64,000 nt of DNA from Oscillospiraceae bacterium (GTDB lineage Bacteria; Bacillota; Clostridia; Oscillospirales; Oscillospiraceae), in assembly GCA_021770845.1 (NCBI GenBank), contig JAETQF010000006.1:1-64000 (forward strand), read 5' to 3'. The first letter of the stretch is position 1; each line of letters begins with the position of its first letter. The position numbers and the translations under genes are program-made. Below the pieces are notes generated by a model, which saw only the letters and a program-made list of their open reading frames with translations, searched no databases and was not told where the DNA came from. Of this stretch, positions 33,369 to 41,611 are shown piece after piece.

Positions 33369-34535
33369 ATGAACATCCGCATCAACACCCCCGAGGGCAC
33401 CCGTGACCGCCTGTTCTCCGAGTGCCTGGAGCGCCGCCGGGTGCAGTCCGCCCTGGTGGAGCTGTTCCGCCGCCGGGGCTATACCGAGGTCATCACCCCC
33501 GAGGTGGAGTTTTATGACCTGTTCGTCCAGTCCGGCAACCCCATCCCCCAGGAGGCCATGCTGAAGATCATCGACCGCTCCGGGCGGATCATGGTGATGC
33601 GGCCCGACTGCACCGCCCCCATCGCCCGGGTGGCGGCCACAAAATTGAAGCATCTGCCCCTGCCCCAGCGGCTGTACTACGACCAGACCGTGTTCCGCGA
33701 CCGCCTGGCCCACGCGGGGGGCAGCCGGGAGATGGCCCAGTGCGGCGTGGAGATGATCGGCGCGGTGGGGGAGAAGGCGGATCTGGAGATGGTGGCCCTG
33801 GCGGTGGACGCCCTGCGGTGCTGCGGCCTGGAGCAGTTCCACATTGAGCTGGGCCACGCCGGGTTTTACCGGGCGCTGGCGGGCCGGATGAGGATGCCGG
33901 GGGAGGGGCAGGAGCGGCTGCGCTCCGCCATCGAGGGGAAGAACTTCGCCCTGCTCAACGACCTGCTGGAGCCCTACCGGGACGGGGACGCCTACGCCGC
34001 CCTGCGGCGTTTGCCCTACCTGTTCGGCGGGCCGGAGGTGCTGGACGAGGCGGAGAAGCTGGCGGGCCCCTGCGAGAGCCTGGACTATCTGCGGCGGCTG
34101 TACGGTGAGCTGGCCGCCGCCGGCTGCGGGGACTGTGTCCGCTTCGACCTGGGGCTGGTGCACCAGCTGGACTATTACACCGGCGTGGTGTTCCGGGGCT
34201 ACGCCCAGGGGGCGGGGGCCCCGGTGCTGTCCGGCGGGCGGTACGACGGCCTGATGGAGCAGTTTGGCCGGAAGGCGGAGGCCACCGGCTTTGCCGTGGA
34301 CGTGGACGCGGTGGGGGCCTGCCTCACCGTGGAGACGCCCAAGCTGGAGACGGTGATCCACTACGGCCCCGGTCTGCTGGCCCGGGCGCTGGCGGAGGTG
34401 GACGGCAGGCCGGCGGGGAGCTGCGAGCTGTCCCCCTGCCGGACGCTGGACAGCACCCTGAGCCTTGCCCGGGAAAAGGGGGCGGCCCAGGTGCTGGTGC
34501 TGGAGGCAGAGGGAGCGAGGTGGCTGACGGTATGA
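33369..34535 (+). CDS. hisZ: ATP phosphoribosyltransferase regulatory subunit
   Basis: A 388-residue HisRS paralogue that activates the short HisG. Class II synthetase motifs are kept in degenerate form: TPEGTRDRLFSE (about 7), EVITPEVEFYDLF (about 40) and RPDCTAPIARVAATKLK (about 80). GLVHQLDYYTGVVFRGYAQG lies near 261. It lacks the anticodon-binding domain, which separates HisZ from true HisRS. ATG at 33369 with TTGGAGG upstream. First gene of the operon; its end overlaps hisG by four bases. Confidence 0.95.
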   Translation: MNIRINTPEGTRDRLFSECLERRRVQSALVELFRRRGYTEVITPEVEFYDLFVQSGNPIPQEAMLKIIDRSGRIMVMRPDCTAPIARVAATKLKHLPLPQRLYYDQTVFRDRLAHAGGSREMAQCGVEMIGAVGEKADLEMVALAVDALRCCGLEQFHIELGHAGFYRALAGRMRMPGEGQERLRSAIEGKNFALLNDLLEPYRDGDAYAALRRLPYLFGGPEVLDEAEKLAGPCESLDYLRRLYGELAAAGCGDCVRFDLGLVHQLDYYTGVVFRGYAQGAGAPVLSGGRYDGLMEQFGRKAEATGFAVDVDAVGACLTVETPKLETVIHYGPGLLARALAEVDGRPAGSCELSPCRTLDSTLSLAREKGAAQVLVLEAEGARWLTV

Positions 34536-35173
34536 GCGAACGGCTGAGGATTGCCCTGACCAAGGGGCGCTTGCAGGACAAGTCGGTGGAGCTGTTCGAG
34601 GCCGCGGGGCTGGACTGCGCCCCGGTGCGCAATCCGGGGCGGCGGCTCATCCACGCCCTGCCCAACTACCCGCTGGACGTGGTGCTGGCCAAGGCCCCCG
34701 ACGTCATTACTTATGTGGAACACGGGGTGTGCGACTTGGGCGTGGTGGGCAAGGACACCATCCTGGAGAAGGGCGGGGCCTTTTACGAGGTGCTGGATCT
34801 GGGCTTCGGCCGGTGCCGGTTCGCCCTGGCGGTGAAGAAGGGTAGCGACTTTTACGGCACCTACAAGACCCGCCGCATCGCCTCCAAATATCCCAACGTC
34901 ACCCGGGCCTTCTTCGAGGGCAAGGGGATGGACGTGGACATCATCAAGATTGAGGGCAGCGTGGAGCTGGCCCCCATTCTGGACTTGGCCGACGGCATCG
35001 TGGACATTGTGGAGACGGGGGCCACCCTGAAGGAGAACGGGCTGGAGCCCATTGAGGACGTGGCCCAGGTGTCGGCGCGGCTCATTGTGAACACCGCGTC
35101 CATGAAGCTGTATAAGACTGAGATCACGGACTTTTTGTCCCGTGTGGAGCGGGAACTGGGGGGAAAGGCATGA
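34532..35173 (+). CDS. hisG: ATP phosphoribosyltransferase, short form
   Basis: A 213-residue HisG_S lacking the C-terminal regulatory domain, so it needs HisZ for activity and feedback by histidine. It catalyses the first step, ATP plus PRPP to PR-ATP. RIALTKGRLQDKSVELFEAA at residues 5-24, DLGVVGKDTI near 69, and DLADGIVDIVETGATLKENG near 151, the PRPP-binding loop. It overlaps hisZ and hisD by four bases each. Confidence 0.97.
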   Translation: MSERLRIALTKGRLQDKSVELFEAAGLDCAPVRNPGRRLIHALPNYPLDVVLAKAPDVITYVEHGVCDLGVVGKDTILEKGGAFYEVLDLGFGRCRFALAVKKGSDFYGTYKTRRIASKYPNVTRAFFEGKGMDVDIIKIEGSVELAPILDLADGIVDIVETGATLKENGLEPIEDVAQVSARLIVNTASMKLYKTEITDFLSRVERELGGKA

Positions 35174-36459
35174 TCACCATCATCAAAGCGGACGGCTCCG
35201 CCGAGCGCCGCCAGCTGGACGCCATGCGGGCCCGGGCGGCGGAGAAAAACGCGGACATTGAGCTGGCCGTCAAGGCCATCATGGAGAACGTGCGGCAGGA
35301 GGGGCTGCCGGCGGTGGAGCGGTACTCCCGCCAGTTCGACCATAAGATGCCCTATGAGATCAACCGGGAGCGGCTGGACGAGGCGTACAGCGCCTGCCCG
35401 CCCCAGCTCATCGCCGCCCTGGAGCACGCCGCCCGGAACATCCGGGACTACAACGAGAAGCTGCTGGCCCGTTCGGCGGAGTGGGATTCCCCTGACGGGG
35501 GCCGGGTGGGCCGGATTGTCCGGGGGCTGGGCCGGGTGGGGATCTACGTCCCCGGCGGCACCGCCGCCTACCCCAGCTCGGTGCTCATGAACGCCGTCCC
35601 CGCCAAGGTGGCCGGGGTGGGGGAGATCGTCATGATCACGCCCCCCACGGAAAACCTCAGTGACGCGGTGCTGGCGGCGGCGAAGATCGCCGGGGTGGAT
35701 CGGGTCATCGCCGTGGGCGGGGCCCAGGCGGTGGCGGCGGTGACCTACGGCGCGGGCTTCATCCCCCGGGTGGATAAGCTGGTGGGGCCGGGTAACGCCT
35801 ATGTGGCGGCGGCCAAGCGGCTGGCCTACGGCGCGCTGGACATCGACATGGTGGCCGGCCCCTCCGAGGTGCTGGTGATCGCGGACAAGACCGCCAACCC
35901 CAAGTACGTGGCCGCCGACCTGCTGAGTCAGGCGGAGCACGACCGGCTGGCCTCGGCGGTGCTGCTCACCGATGACCTGGAGCTGGCCCGGGCGGTGGAC
36001 GGCGAGATCGTCCGGCAGACGGGCTGTCTCAGCCGCTCCGAGATCATGGAGGCGTCCCTCCGGGACTTCGGCTGCGCCATCGTGTGCGGGGATCTGGCCC
36101 AGTGCGTGGAGATCGCCAACGAGATCGCCCCGGAGCACCTGGAGATCGTCACGGAGGATCCCCGGGCCCTGCTGCCCCTGGTGCGGAACGCCGGGGCGGT
36201 GTTCCTGGGGGCGTACACGCCGGAGCCCCTGGGGGACTACCTGGCGGGGCCGGATCACGTGCTGCCCACCAGCGGCACGGCCCGGTTCTTCTCGCCGCTG
36301 AGCGTGGACAGCTTCCTGAAGTCCATGAGCGTGCTGGAGTTCAGCCGGGAGGCGCTGGAGCCCATTTCCGGGGAAATCATCGCCCTGGCGAAGGCGGAAA
36401 AGCTCACCGCCCACGCCAATTCCATCCAGGTTCGATTTGAAAAGGAGAACACACCATGA
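35170..36459 (+). CDS. hisD: Histidinol dehydrogenase
   Basis: A 429-residue zinc enzyme for the last two oxidations to histidine. VPGGTAAYPSSVLMNAVPAK (about 132) is the NAD region. GPGNAYVAAAKR (about 207), AGPSEVLVIAD (about 231) and SQAEHDRLASAV (about 255) carry zinc ligands and catalytic residues. GPDHVLPTSGTARFFSPLSV (about 360) is the C-terminal signature. Full length. Confidence 0.98.
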   Translation: MITIIKADGSAERRQLDAMRARAAEKNADIELAVKAIMENVRQEGLPAVERYSRQFDHKMPYEINRERLDEAYSACPPQLIAALEHAARNIRDYNEKLLARSAEWDSPDGGRVGRIVRGLGRVGIYVPGGTAAYPSSVLMNAVPAKVAGVGEIVMITPPTENLSDAVLAAAKIAGVDRVIAVGGAQAVAAVTYGAGFIPRVDKLVGPGNAYVAAAKRLAYGALDIDMVAGPSEVLVIADKTANPKYVAADLLSQAEHDRLASAVLLTDDLELARAVDGEIVRQTGCLSRSEIMEASLRDFGCAIVCGDLAQCVEIANEIAPEHLEIVTEDPRALLPLVRNAGAVFLGAYTPEPLGDYLAGPDHVLPTSGTARFFSPLSVDSFLKSMSVLEFSREALEPISGEIIALAKAEKLTAHANSIQVRFEKENTP

Positions 36460-37064
36460 ATGTCCCCATTGTCTCAGGTTCGGAACGGGAACGGGCCTAT
36501 GCCATTCAGCGCACCACCAAAGAGACCGATATCACCCTCAGCCTGTGCCTGGACGGGGGGGAGGTCAGCGTCTCCACCGGCATCGGGTTCTTCGACCATA
36601 TGCTCACTGCCCTGGCCTTTTACGCCGGGTTTGGGCTGGAGCTGTCCGCCCTGGGGGATCTCCACGTGGACGGCCACCACACGGTGGAGGACGTGGGCAT
36701 CGTGCTGGGACAGGCGCTCACGGCCGCGCTGGGAAGCAGGAAGGGCATCCGGCGGTACGGCTCGGCCCTGGTGCCCATGGACGAGGCGCTGTGCCGGACG
36801 GTGCTGGATCTGTCCAACCGGCCCTATTTGGTGTTTGACGCCCCCATGCCCCAGCCCATGATCGGCGGCTATGACAGCTGTCTGACGGTGGAATTCATGC
36901 GGGCGCTGGCTATGAATAGTGGAATCACCTTGCACCAAAAGTGCGAGTACGGGGACAACGCCCACCACATCACCGAGGCGCTGTTCAAGTCCCTGGGGCT
37001 GGCGTTGAAGGAGGCCGTCCGGGTGGAGGGGGACGCCGTGACCTCCACCAAGGGGGCGCTGTGA
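36456..37064 (+). CDS. hisB: Imidazoleglycerol-phosphate dehydratase
   Basis: A 202-residue monofunctional HisB (dehydratase only, no HAD phosphatase half). Metal-binding histidine motifs: GIGFFDHMLTALAFYAGFGL (about 43-62), DGHHTVEDVGIVLGQAL (about 72) and GDNAHHITEALFKSLGLALK (about 167). Overlaps hisD by four bases and hisH by one. Confidence 0.98.
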   Translation: MNVPIVSGSERERAYAIQRTTKETDITLSLCLDGGEVSVSTGIGFFDHMLTALAFYAGFGLELSALGDLHVDGHHTVEDVGIVLGQALTAALGSRKGIRRYGSALVPMDEALCRTVLDLSNRPYLVFDAPMPQPMIGGYDSCLTVEFMRALAMNSGITLHQKCEYGDNAHHITEALFKSLGLALKEAVRVEGDAVTSTKGAL

Positions 37065-37672
37065 TGAAAACCGTGGCCATTGTGGACTACGGCGTGGGCA
37101 ACTTGAAAAGCGTGTCCAACGCCCTGGCCTACCTGGGGCAGAGCGCCCTCGTCACCGGCGAAGCCGGGGAGATTGAGCGGGCGGACGCGGTGCTTCTCCC
37201 CGGGGTGGGGGCCTTCCCCGACGCGGTGGACAAGCTGCGGCAGACGGGGCTGGACGGCGTGCTGCGCCGTCAGGCGGGGCGCAAGCCCATGCTGGGCATC
37301 TGCCTGGGGATGCAGCTGCTGTTCGACTGGGGGGAGGAGGGGCGGCGGTGCGCCGGCCTGGGCCTGATCCACGGGAGCGTGGAGCGGATCCAGACCGACC
37401 TAAAGCTGCCCCACATCGGCTGGAACAGCCTGAGCTTCCCCAACCCGTCGCCCCTGTTCCGGGGGCTGGAGGAGGGGGCCTATGTGTACTTCGTCCACTC
37501 CTACCGCGGCTTCGCCGCCAGCGGGGAGGACGTGATCGCGGAGACCCAGTACGGCGGGCCGGTGACGGCGGCGGTGGCCCATAACGGGGTGTATGGCTGC
37601 CAGTTCCACCCGGAAAAGAGCGGCGAGGTGGGCCTGCAAATTTTAAAGAATTTCGGAGAGTTGATCCAATGA
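37064..37672 (+). CDS. hisH: Imidazole glycerol phosphate synthase, glutaminase subunit
   Basis: A 202-residue class I amidotransferase supplying ammonia to HisF. N-terminal VDYGVGNLKSV, catalytic Cys in LGICLGMQLLFDWGEEG (about 80), and His-Glu in CQFHPEKSGEVG (about 183). ATG at 37064 sits in TGATG with the hisB stop. Overlaps hisA by four bases. HisF is separated from it by hisA and a P-loop gene. Confidence 0.97.
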   Translation: MKTVAIVDYGVGNLKSVSNALAYLGQSALVTGEAGEIERADAVLLPGVGAFPDAVDKLRQTGLDGVLRRQAGRKPMLGICLGMQLLFDWGEEGRRCAGLGLIHGSVERIQTDLKLPHIGWNSLSFPNPSPLFRGLEEGAYVYFVHSYRGFAASGEDVIAETQYGGPVTAAVAHNGVYGCQFHPEKSGEVGLQILKNFGELIQ

Positions 37673-38394
37673 TACTGTTACCTGCCATCGACATGAAAGA
37701 CGGGCGGTGCGTCCGCCTGAAAAAAGGGGAGTTCTCCACCGTCAGCCAGGTGGCCAACAGCGCCTTGGAGACGGCCCGGGCCTTTGCCGCCGCCGGGGCG
37801 AAGTGGATCCACATGGTGGATCTGGACGGCGCACGGGACGGGGTGCGGCACAACTTCCCCCTGATTTACGAGGTGATCCAGGAATCCGGCCTGTCCGTGG
37901 AGCTGGGCGGCGGGATCAAAAACGAGCTGGACGTGATCACCATCGGCGAGGCCGGGGCGGCCCGGATGGTGATCGGATCCGCCGCGGTGACAAAGCCGGA
38001 GGTGGTGGACTATGCCCTCCGGCAGTACGGCCCGGATCGGGTGGCGGTGGGCATCGACTGCCTGGACGGCCGGGTACGCACCGCGGGCTGGGAACAGGAC
38101 TCCGGCCTGGACTGCCTGGAGCTGGCCCGCCGGGTGGAGGAGCAGGGAGTGAAAACCCTGATCTTCACCGACATCGCCACCGACGGGATGCTGTCCGGCC
38201 CCAGCTTTGATCAGCTGGCCGCCCTGCAGAAGGCGGTGGGATGCGACATCGTGGCCTCCGGCGGGGTGACCACCCTGGACGATGTGAAGCGTCTCCGGGA
38301 TATGGGGCTGTACGGGGCGATCATCGGCAAGGCGTACTACGCCGGGACACTGGATTTGGCGGAGGCGATCCGGGAAGCGGGGCCGCAGTCATGA
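37669..38394 (+). CDS. hisA: ProFAR isomerase
   Basis: A 241-residue beta/alpha-barrel isomerase. The catalytic Asp is in LLPAIDMKDGRCVRLKKG (residues 3-20) and the second in VGIDCLDGRV (about 126). Phosphate-binding ELGGGIK (about 78) and IFTDIATDGMLSGPSFDQL (about 166) are seen. Its ATGA stop overlaps the start of the P-loop gene. Confidence 0.97.
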   Translation: MILLPAIDMKDGRCVRLKKGEFSTVSQVANSALETARAFAAAGAKWIHMVDLDGARDGVRHNFPLIYEVIQESGLSVELGGGIKNELDVITIGEAGAARMVIGSAAVTKPEVVDYALRQYGPDRVAVGIDCLDGRVRTAGWEQDSGLDCLELARRVEEQGVKTLIFTDIATDGMLSGPSFDQLAALQKAVGCDIVASGGVTTLDDVKRLRDMGLYGAIIGKAYYAGTLDLAEAIREAGPQS

Positions 38395-38900
38395 AGATCG
38401 CCGTGCTGGGGTACAGTGGGGCGGGGAAGTCCACCCTGGCCCGTACGCTGGGGGAGCGATTAGGCATCCCGGTGCTGCACTTTGACACCATCCAGTTTAT
38501 CCCTGGGTGGCAGGAGCGGGATCGAGACGAGGCCCATCGGATGGTTCACGACTTCATGGAGAACCCGGAGTGGGTGATCGAGGGGAACTACACCAAGTTC
38601 GAGTATGAGCGCCGGTTGGAGGAAGCGGACGAAATTATAATGGTTGATCTTCCCCGGCTGGCCTGCTTTGTCCGGGCATGGAAACGATATTTCCGCTACC
38701 GGGGGAAAAGCCGGCCCGACATGGCCGAGGGCTGTGACGAGAAAATGGATCTGGAATTTATGTGGTGGATTTTGTGGAAGGGCCGCACGCGGCGGAAGCG
38801 GGAGCGGCACAGAGCGATCCAAGCCGCGTACCCGGCGAAAACGGTGGTTTTGAAGTCTCAAAAGGACATCGACCGCTATTTGGAGGGCCTGCCATGTTAG
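38391..38900 (+). CDS. P-loop kinase-like protein inside the his operon
   Basis: A 169-residue P-loop NTPase of the adenylate-kinase / FlaR-like (so-called DNA topology modulation) group. Walker [15 protein letters not shown] at residues 7-20, then [15 protein letters not shown] and [19 protein letters not shown] (about 63), then [18 protein letters not shown]. This group has been annotated on weak grounds; a nucleotide or small-molecule kinase role is likely but unproven. It overlaps hisA by four bases and hisF by seven, so it is fully embedded in the operon. No histidine-pathway step obviously needs it. Confidence 0.88.
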   Translation: MKIAVLGYSGAGKSTLARTLGERLGIPVLHFDTIQFIPGWQERDRDEAHRMVHDFMENPEWVIEGNYTKFEYERRLEEADEIIMVDLPRLACFVRAWKRYFRYRGKSRPDMAEGCDEKMDLEFMWWILWKGRTRRKRERHRAIQAAYPAKTVVLKSQKDIDRYLEGLPC

Positions 38901-39652
38901 CCAAGCGCATTATCCCCTGCCTGGACGTGCGGGACGGCCGGGTGGTAAAAGGGGTCAACTTTGTGAACATCCGGGACGCGGGGGATCCGGTGGAGCTGGC
39001 CAAGTTCTACTCGGATCAGGGGGCGGACGAGATCGTGTTCCTGGACATCACCGCCACCAGCGACGCCCGGGACACCGTGGCCGACGTGGTGGAGCGCACC
39101 GCCGCCCAGGTGTTCGTCCCCCTGACGGTGGGGGGCGGCATCCGCACCCTGGACGACTTCCAGCGGCTGCTGCGGGCGGGGGCGGACAAGATCTCGGTGA
39201 ACTCCGCTGCGGTGAAGGACGAGACGCTGATCCGCCGGGCGGCGGAGCGGTTCGGCTCCCAGTGCGTGGTGCTGGCCATCGACGCCCGCCGACGCCCCGA
39301 GGGCTGGTACGAGGTGGTGGTGGCCGGAGGCCGAACCCCCACCGGCATGGACGCGGTGGAGTGGGCCCGCCGGGGCCAGGCGCTGGGGGCGGGGGAGATC
39401 CTGCTCACCTCCATGGACGCGGACGGCACCAAGGCGGGTTTCGACCTGGACATGACGAGGGCAGTGACGGACGCTGTGTCCATCCCGGTGATCGCCTCCG
39501 GGGGCTGCGGCAGCCTGGAGCACTTTGCCCAGGTGTTTGAGGAGACGGACTGCGACGCGGCGCTGGCGGCCTCTCTGTTCCACTTCGGGGAGCTGACGGT
39601 GCCCCAGGTGAAGGACTTCCTGCGGGGCAGGAAGATCCCGGTGCGGGGGTGA
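38894..39652 (+). CDS. hisF: Imidazole glycerol phosphate synthase, cyclase subunit
   Basis: A 252-residue barrel enzyme that forms the imidazole ring. Catalytic Asp in [18 protein letters not shown] (about 6-23) and the second in [13 protein letters not shown] (about 128). Phosphate loops [10 protein letters not shown] and [16 protein letters not shown] are seen. It starts with a seven-base overlap with the P-loop gene, behind GGAGGG. Confidence 0.98.
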   Translation: MLAKRIIPCLDVRDGRVVKGVNFVNIRDAGDPVELAKFYSDQGADEIVFLDITATSDARDTVADVVERTAAQVFVPLTVGGGIRTLDDFQRLLRAGADKISVNSAAVKDETLIRRAAERFGSQCVVLAIDARRRPEGWYEVVVAGGRTPTGMDAVEWARRGQALGAGEILLTSMDADGTKAGFDLDMTRAVTDAVSIPVIASGGCGSLEHFAQVFEETDCDAALAASLFHFGELTVPQVKDFLRGRKIPVRG

Positions 39653-39658
39653 GGAGCC

Positions 39659-39826
39659 GTGATAGACGATCTGCTGGAGCTGGTGCTGGACATCGGCGGC
39701 GAGGTGGTGGAAGCCGTGGTGGAGAGCAAGGTGGAAAAACACAGGCGGACGAAGCAAGAACGGCCCTGTGCGAAGGAGAAGGAACCATGGGAGCGGAGGA
39801 AGGAAGCTCCGCCCTGGGAGGAGTAG
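39659..39826 (+). CDS. Small acidic-to-basic protein in the his operon (55 aa)
   Basis: A frame from GTG at 39659 to TAG at 39826 fills the gap between hisF and hisI exactly. It reads [20 protein letters not shown], then a K/E/R-rich stretch, and ends PPWEE. GAGGAG lies two to three bases before the GTG, which is close. The gap would otherwise be 177 nt in a fully overlapping operon. Third-position G/C use looks coding. I vaguely recall short Oscillospiraceae proteins with this shape but no function. Confidence 0.6.
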   Translation: MIDDLLELVLDIGGEVVEAVVESKVEKHRRTKQERPCAKEKEPWERRKEAPPWEE

Positions 39827-39829
39827 GAA

Positions 39830-40150
39830 ATGTTTGATCTGGATCTGCTGTTTCAAAAATCGGAGCTGATCCCGGTGGTGATCCAGCACGTGGACACCAG
39901 GGCGGTGCTGATGGTGGGCTTCACCAACCGGGAGGCGGTGGAGCTGACCCTGAAGACCAAAACGGCCTGGTTCTGGAGCCGGAGCCGGAACCAGCTGTGG
40001 AACAAGGGGGAGACCAGCGGGCACTTCCTCCACGTCCGGGAGGTCTACACCGACTGCGACACGGACACTCTGCTCTACCTGTGCGCCCCCGACGGGCCCA
40101 CCTGCCACACGGGGGCGGACAGTTGCTTTTTCAATCAGATTGCGCTATAA
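39830..40150 (+). CDS. hisI: Phosphoribosyl-AMP cyclohydrolase
   Basis: A 106-residue HisI that opens the adenine ring of [25 protein letters not shown] (about 26), [19 protein letters not shown] (about 48) and the zinc/metal site [10 protein letters not shown] (about 75). [10 protein letters not shown] lies near 93. It is a separate gene from hisE. Its stop overlaps the -10 box of an internal promoter. Confidence 0.96.
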   Translation: MFDLDLLFQKSELIPVVIQHVDTRAVLMVGFTNREAVELTLKTKTAWFWSRSRNQLWNKGETSGHFLHVREVYTDCDTDTLLYLCAPDGPTCHTGADSCFFNQIAL

Positions 40151-40151
40151 T
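40123..40151 (+). promoter_or_regulatory. Internal promoter for hisE and the BI-1 gene
   Basis: TTGCTT (40123-40128), 17 bp, perfect TATAAT (40146-40151), overlapping the hisI stop. The -10 is flanked by direct repeats ATTGCGC (40139-40145 and 40156-40162). Confidence 0.55.
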
Positions 40152-40176
40152 AAGAATTGCGCGGGAGGGATATGCT

Positions 40177-40503
40177 ATGGACAGTACGCTGAAGGCCCTA
40201 TACCAGGTGATTTTGGATCGAAAGGCCAACCCCCAGGAGGGCTCCTATACCTGCTACCTGTTCGACAAGGGGCTGGATAAGATCCTGAAAAAGGTGGGGG
40301 AGGAGTGCGCCGAGACCATCATCGCGGCCAAGAACGACGTGCCCGCCGATACGGTGGGGGAGGCGTCGGATCTGATCTACCATCTGCTGGTGCTGCTGGC
40401 GGAGAAGGGGATCCCCCTGGACGATGTGCTGGCCGAGCTGGATCGCCGCGCGCAGAAAATCGGAAACCTGAAGCAGATGAAACAGGTGGATAAGGAGAGT
40501 TGA
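40177..40503 (+). CDS. hisE: Phosphoribosyl-ATP pyrophosphatase
   Basis: A 108-residue MazG-fold enzyme removing pyrophosphate from PR-ATP. Metal-binding helix pattern KKVGEECAETIIAAKND (about 38) and GEASDLIYHLLVLLAEKG (about 61). GGGAGGGA precedes the ATG. It ends the his genes in this window; hisC and a histidinol-phosphatase are not present here. Confidence 0.96.
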   Translation: MDSTLKALYQVILDRKANPQEGSYTCYLFDKGLDKILKKVGEECAETIIAAKNDVPADTVGEASDLIYHLLVLLAEKGIPLDDVLAELDRRAQKIGNLKQMKQVDKES

Positions 40504-40505
40504 CG

Positions 40506-41225
40506 ATGGAAGAACGCAATCTGAACCGCTGCGACTTCGACAGCGACTACGCCAAGGCGGGGCTGACGCTGAACCAGTACGTGGCCCGTACCTACGGATG
40601 GATGTTTGTGGGACTGATGATCACCTTTGTGCTGGCGGCGGCGCTGGCCTACACGGGGGCGGTGATCTCCCTGTTCTCCATCCCCTATCTGCCCATGCTC
40701 CTGCTGATCGCGGAGCTGGCGGTGGTGCTGATCCTGTCCGCCGGGATCCAGAAGCGGTCGGTGGGGGTGACGCGGGCGCTGTTCGCGCTGTATTCCGTGA
40801 TCAACGGCATGGTGTTCTCCGTGTACTTCGTGCTGTACGATGTGGCCAACCTCATCTTCATCTTTGGGCTGACCGCCCTGTTTTTCGGTGCCTTCGCGCT
40901 GTACGGGCGGTTTGCCAAGGCCGACCTGTCCCGGCTGCGCCCGCTGCTCATCGGCGGGCTGATCTTCCTGGTGATCGCGGGCCTGCTGACCATGTTCATC
41001 AATTTCACCGCCCTGGAGCGGATTGTCTGCATGGTGGGCATCGTGGTGTTCCTGTGCTTCACCGCCTATGACAACCAGAAGATCAAGGCCAACTATGAGT
41101 ATTTCTACGGCGACGAGGTGATGCTGCAAAAGGCGTCCATCTACTCCGCCCTCCAGCTGTACCTGGACTTCATCAACCTGTTTTTGTATCTGCTGCGGTT
41201 CCTGGGAAGGAACAGCCGCAGTTGA
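40506..41225 (+). CDS. Bax inhibitor-1 (YbhL/YccA) family membrane protein
   Basis: A 239-residue protein with a 30-residue soluble N-terminus and seven membrane helices. The family signature at the end reads FTAYDNQKIKANYEYFYG followed by LYLDFINLFLYLLRFLG. BI-1 proteins are proposed calcium or pH-sensitive channels; the bacterial role is unclear. ATG at 40506 with AAGGAGAG upstream; it follows hisE by two bases and has its own terminator. Confidence 0.93.
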   Translation: MEERNLNRCDFDSDYAKAGLTLNQYVARTYGWMFVGLMITFVLAAALAYTGAVISLFSIPYLPMLLLIAELAVVLILSAGIQKRSVGVTRALFALYSVINGMVFSVYFVLYDVANLIFIFGLTALFFGAFALYGRFAKADLSRLRPLLIGGLIFLVIAGLLTMFINFTALERIVCMVGIVVFLCFTAYDNQKIKANYEYFYGDEVMLQKASIYSALQLYLDFINLFLYLLRFLGRNSRS

Positions 41226-41233
41226 GCGCAAAG

Positions 41234-41270
41234 AACCCGGCCGCCTGTCCATGCAGGCTGCCGGGTTTTT
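41234..41270 (+). terminator. Terminator of the his operon and BI-1 gene
   Basis: AACCCGG (41234-41240) pairs with CCGGGTT (41261-41267), with an inner CCTG/CAGG stem, followed by TTTTTTAC. Strong intrinsic terminator. Confidence 0.88.
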
Positions 41271-41272
41271 TA

Positions 41273-41297
41273 CAAAAAAAACGTCCCCAAAGGGACG
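41273..41297 (-). terminator. Terminator of the 26-codon gene
   Basis: Minus strand CGTCCC / GGGACG stem with a four-base loop (41282-41297), followed by eight T (complement of 41274-41281). Classic intrinsic terminator, back to back with the terminator of the plus-strand operon. Confidence 0.88.
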
Positions 41298-41330
41298 AGT
41301 CATCTTTGCCTGTAAAGTTTCCGTTTACGC

Positions 41331-41411
41331 TCAGCGCTCGCTGGGAACGGTAATCTCTCCGGCGAAGATCAACTCGTCGATATCAACGGGAACAGCACAG
41401 ATGACCTTCAT
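41331..41411 (-). CDS. 26-residue peptide gene with its own promoter and terminator
   Basis: Minus strand ATG at 41411 opens a 26-codon frame starting MKVICAVPVDIDELI and ending TVPSER. A perfect AAAGGAGG (41420-41427) lies eight bases upstream. A strong promoter lies at 41444-41472 and an intrinsic terminator at 41273-41297. The whole transcript would be about 165 nt. The peptide is acidic, with no membrane segment, so it is not a typical type I toxin. It could be a true small protein, a signalling peptide or a regulatory leader whose downstream gene is gone. An ATG two codons earlier lies inside the spacer. Confidence 0.7.
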   Translation of the reverse strand: MKVICAVPVDIDELIFAGEITVPSER

Positions 41412-41443
41412 TGCCATCGCCTCCTTTCAACTTAGTGCGATAT

Positions 41444-41472
41444 AGTATAACAGTTTTCGGCTGGATTGTAAA
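41444..41472 (-). promoter_or_regulatory. Promoter of the 26-codon gene
   Basis: Minus strand TTTACA (41467-41472), 17 bp, TATACT (41444-41449). The predicted start is about 10 nt ahead of the Shine-Dalgarno site. Confidence 0.8.
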
Positions 41473-41576
41473 GGGTTTTTTGTAAGTTTTATGTATTTGT
41501 ACGATATTAACAAAACTGTATAAATCTGGGATTTATGGCCGGAGCTGCCGGCCCGCCCCCTATCCGGGAATAGGGT

Positions 41577-41605
41577 TTGACAAAGGGGGCGGAGTATGGT
41601 ATGAT
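41577..41605 (+). promoter_or_regulatory. Promoter of tyrS
   Basis: Perfect TTGACA (41577-41582), 17 bp, TATGAT (41600-41605), directly ahead of the T-box leader. Confidence 0.85.
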
Positions 41606-41611
41606 GCTGGC

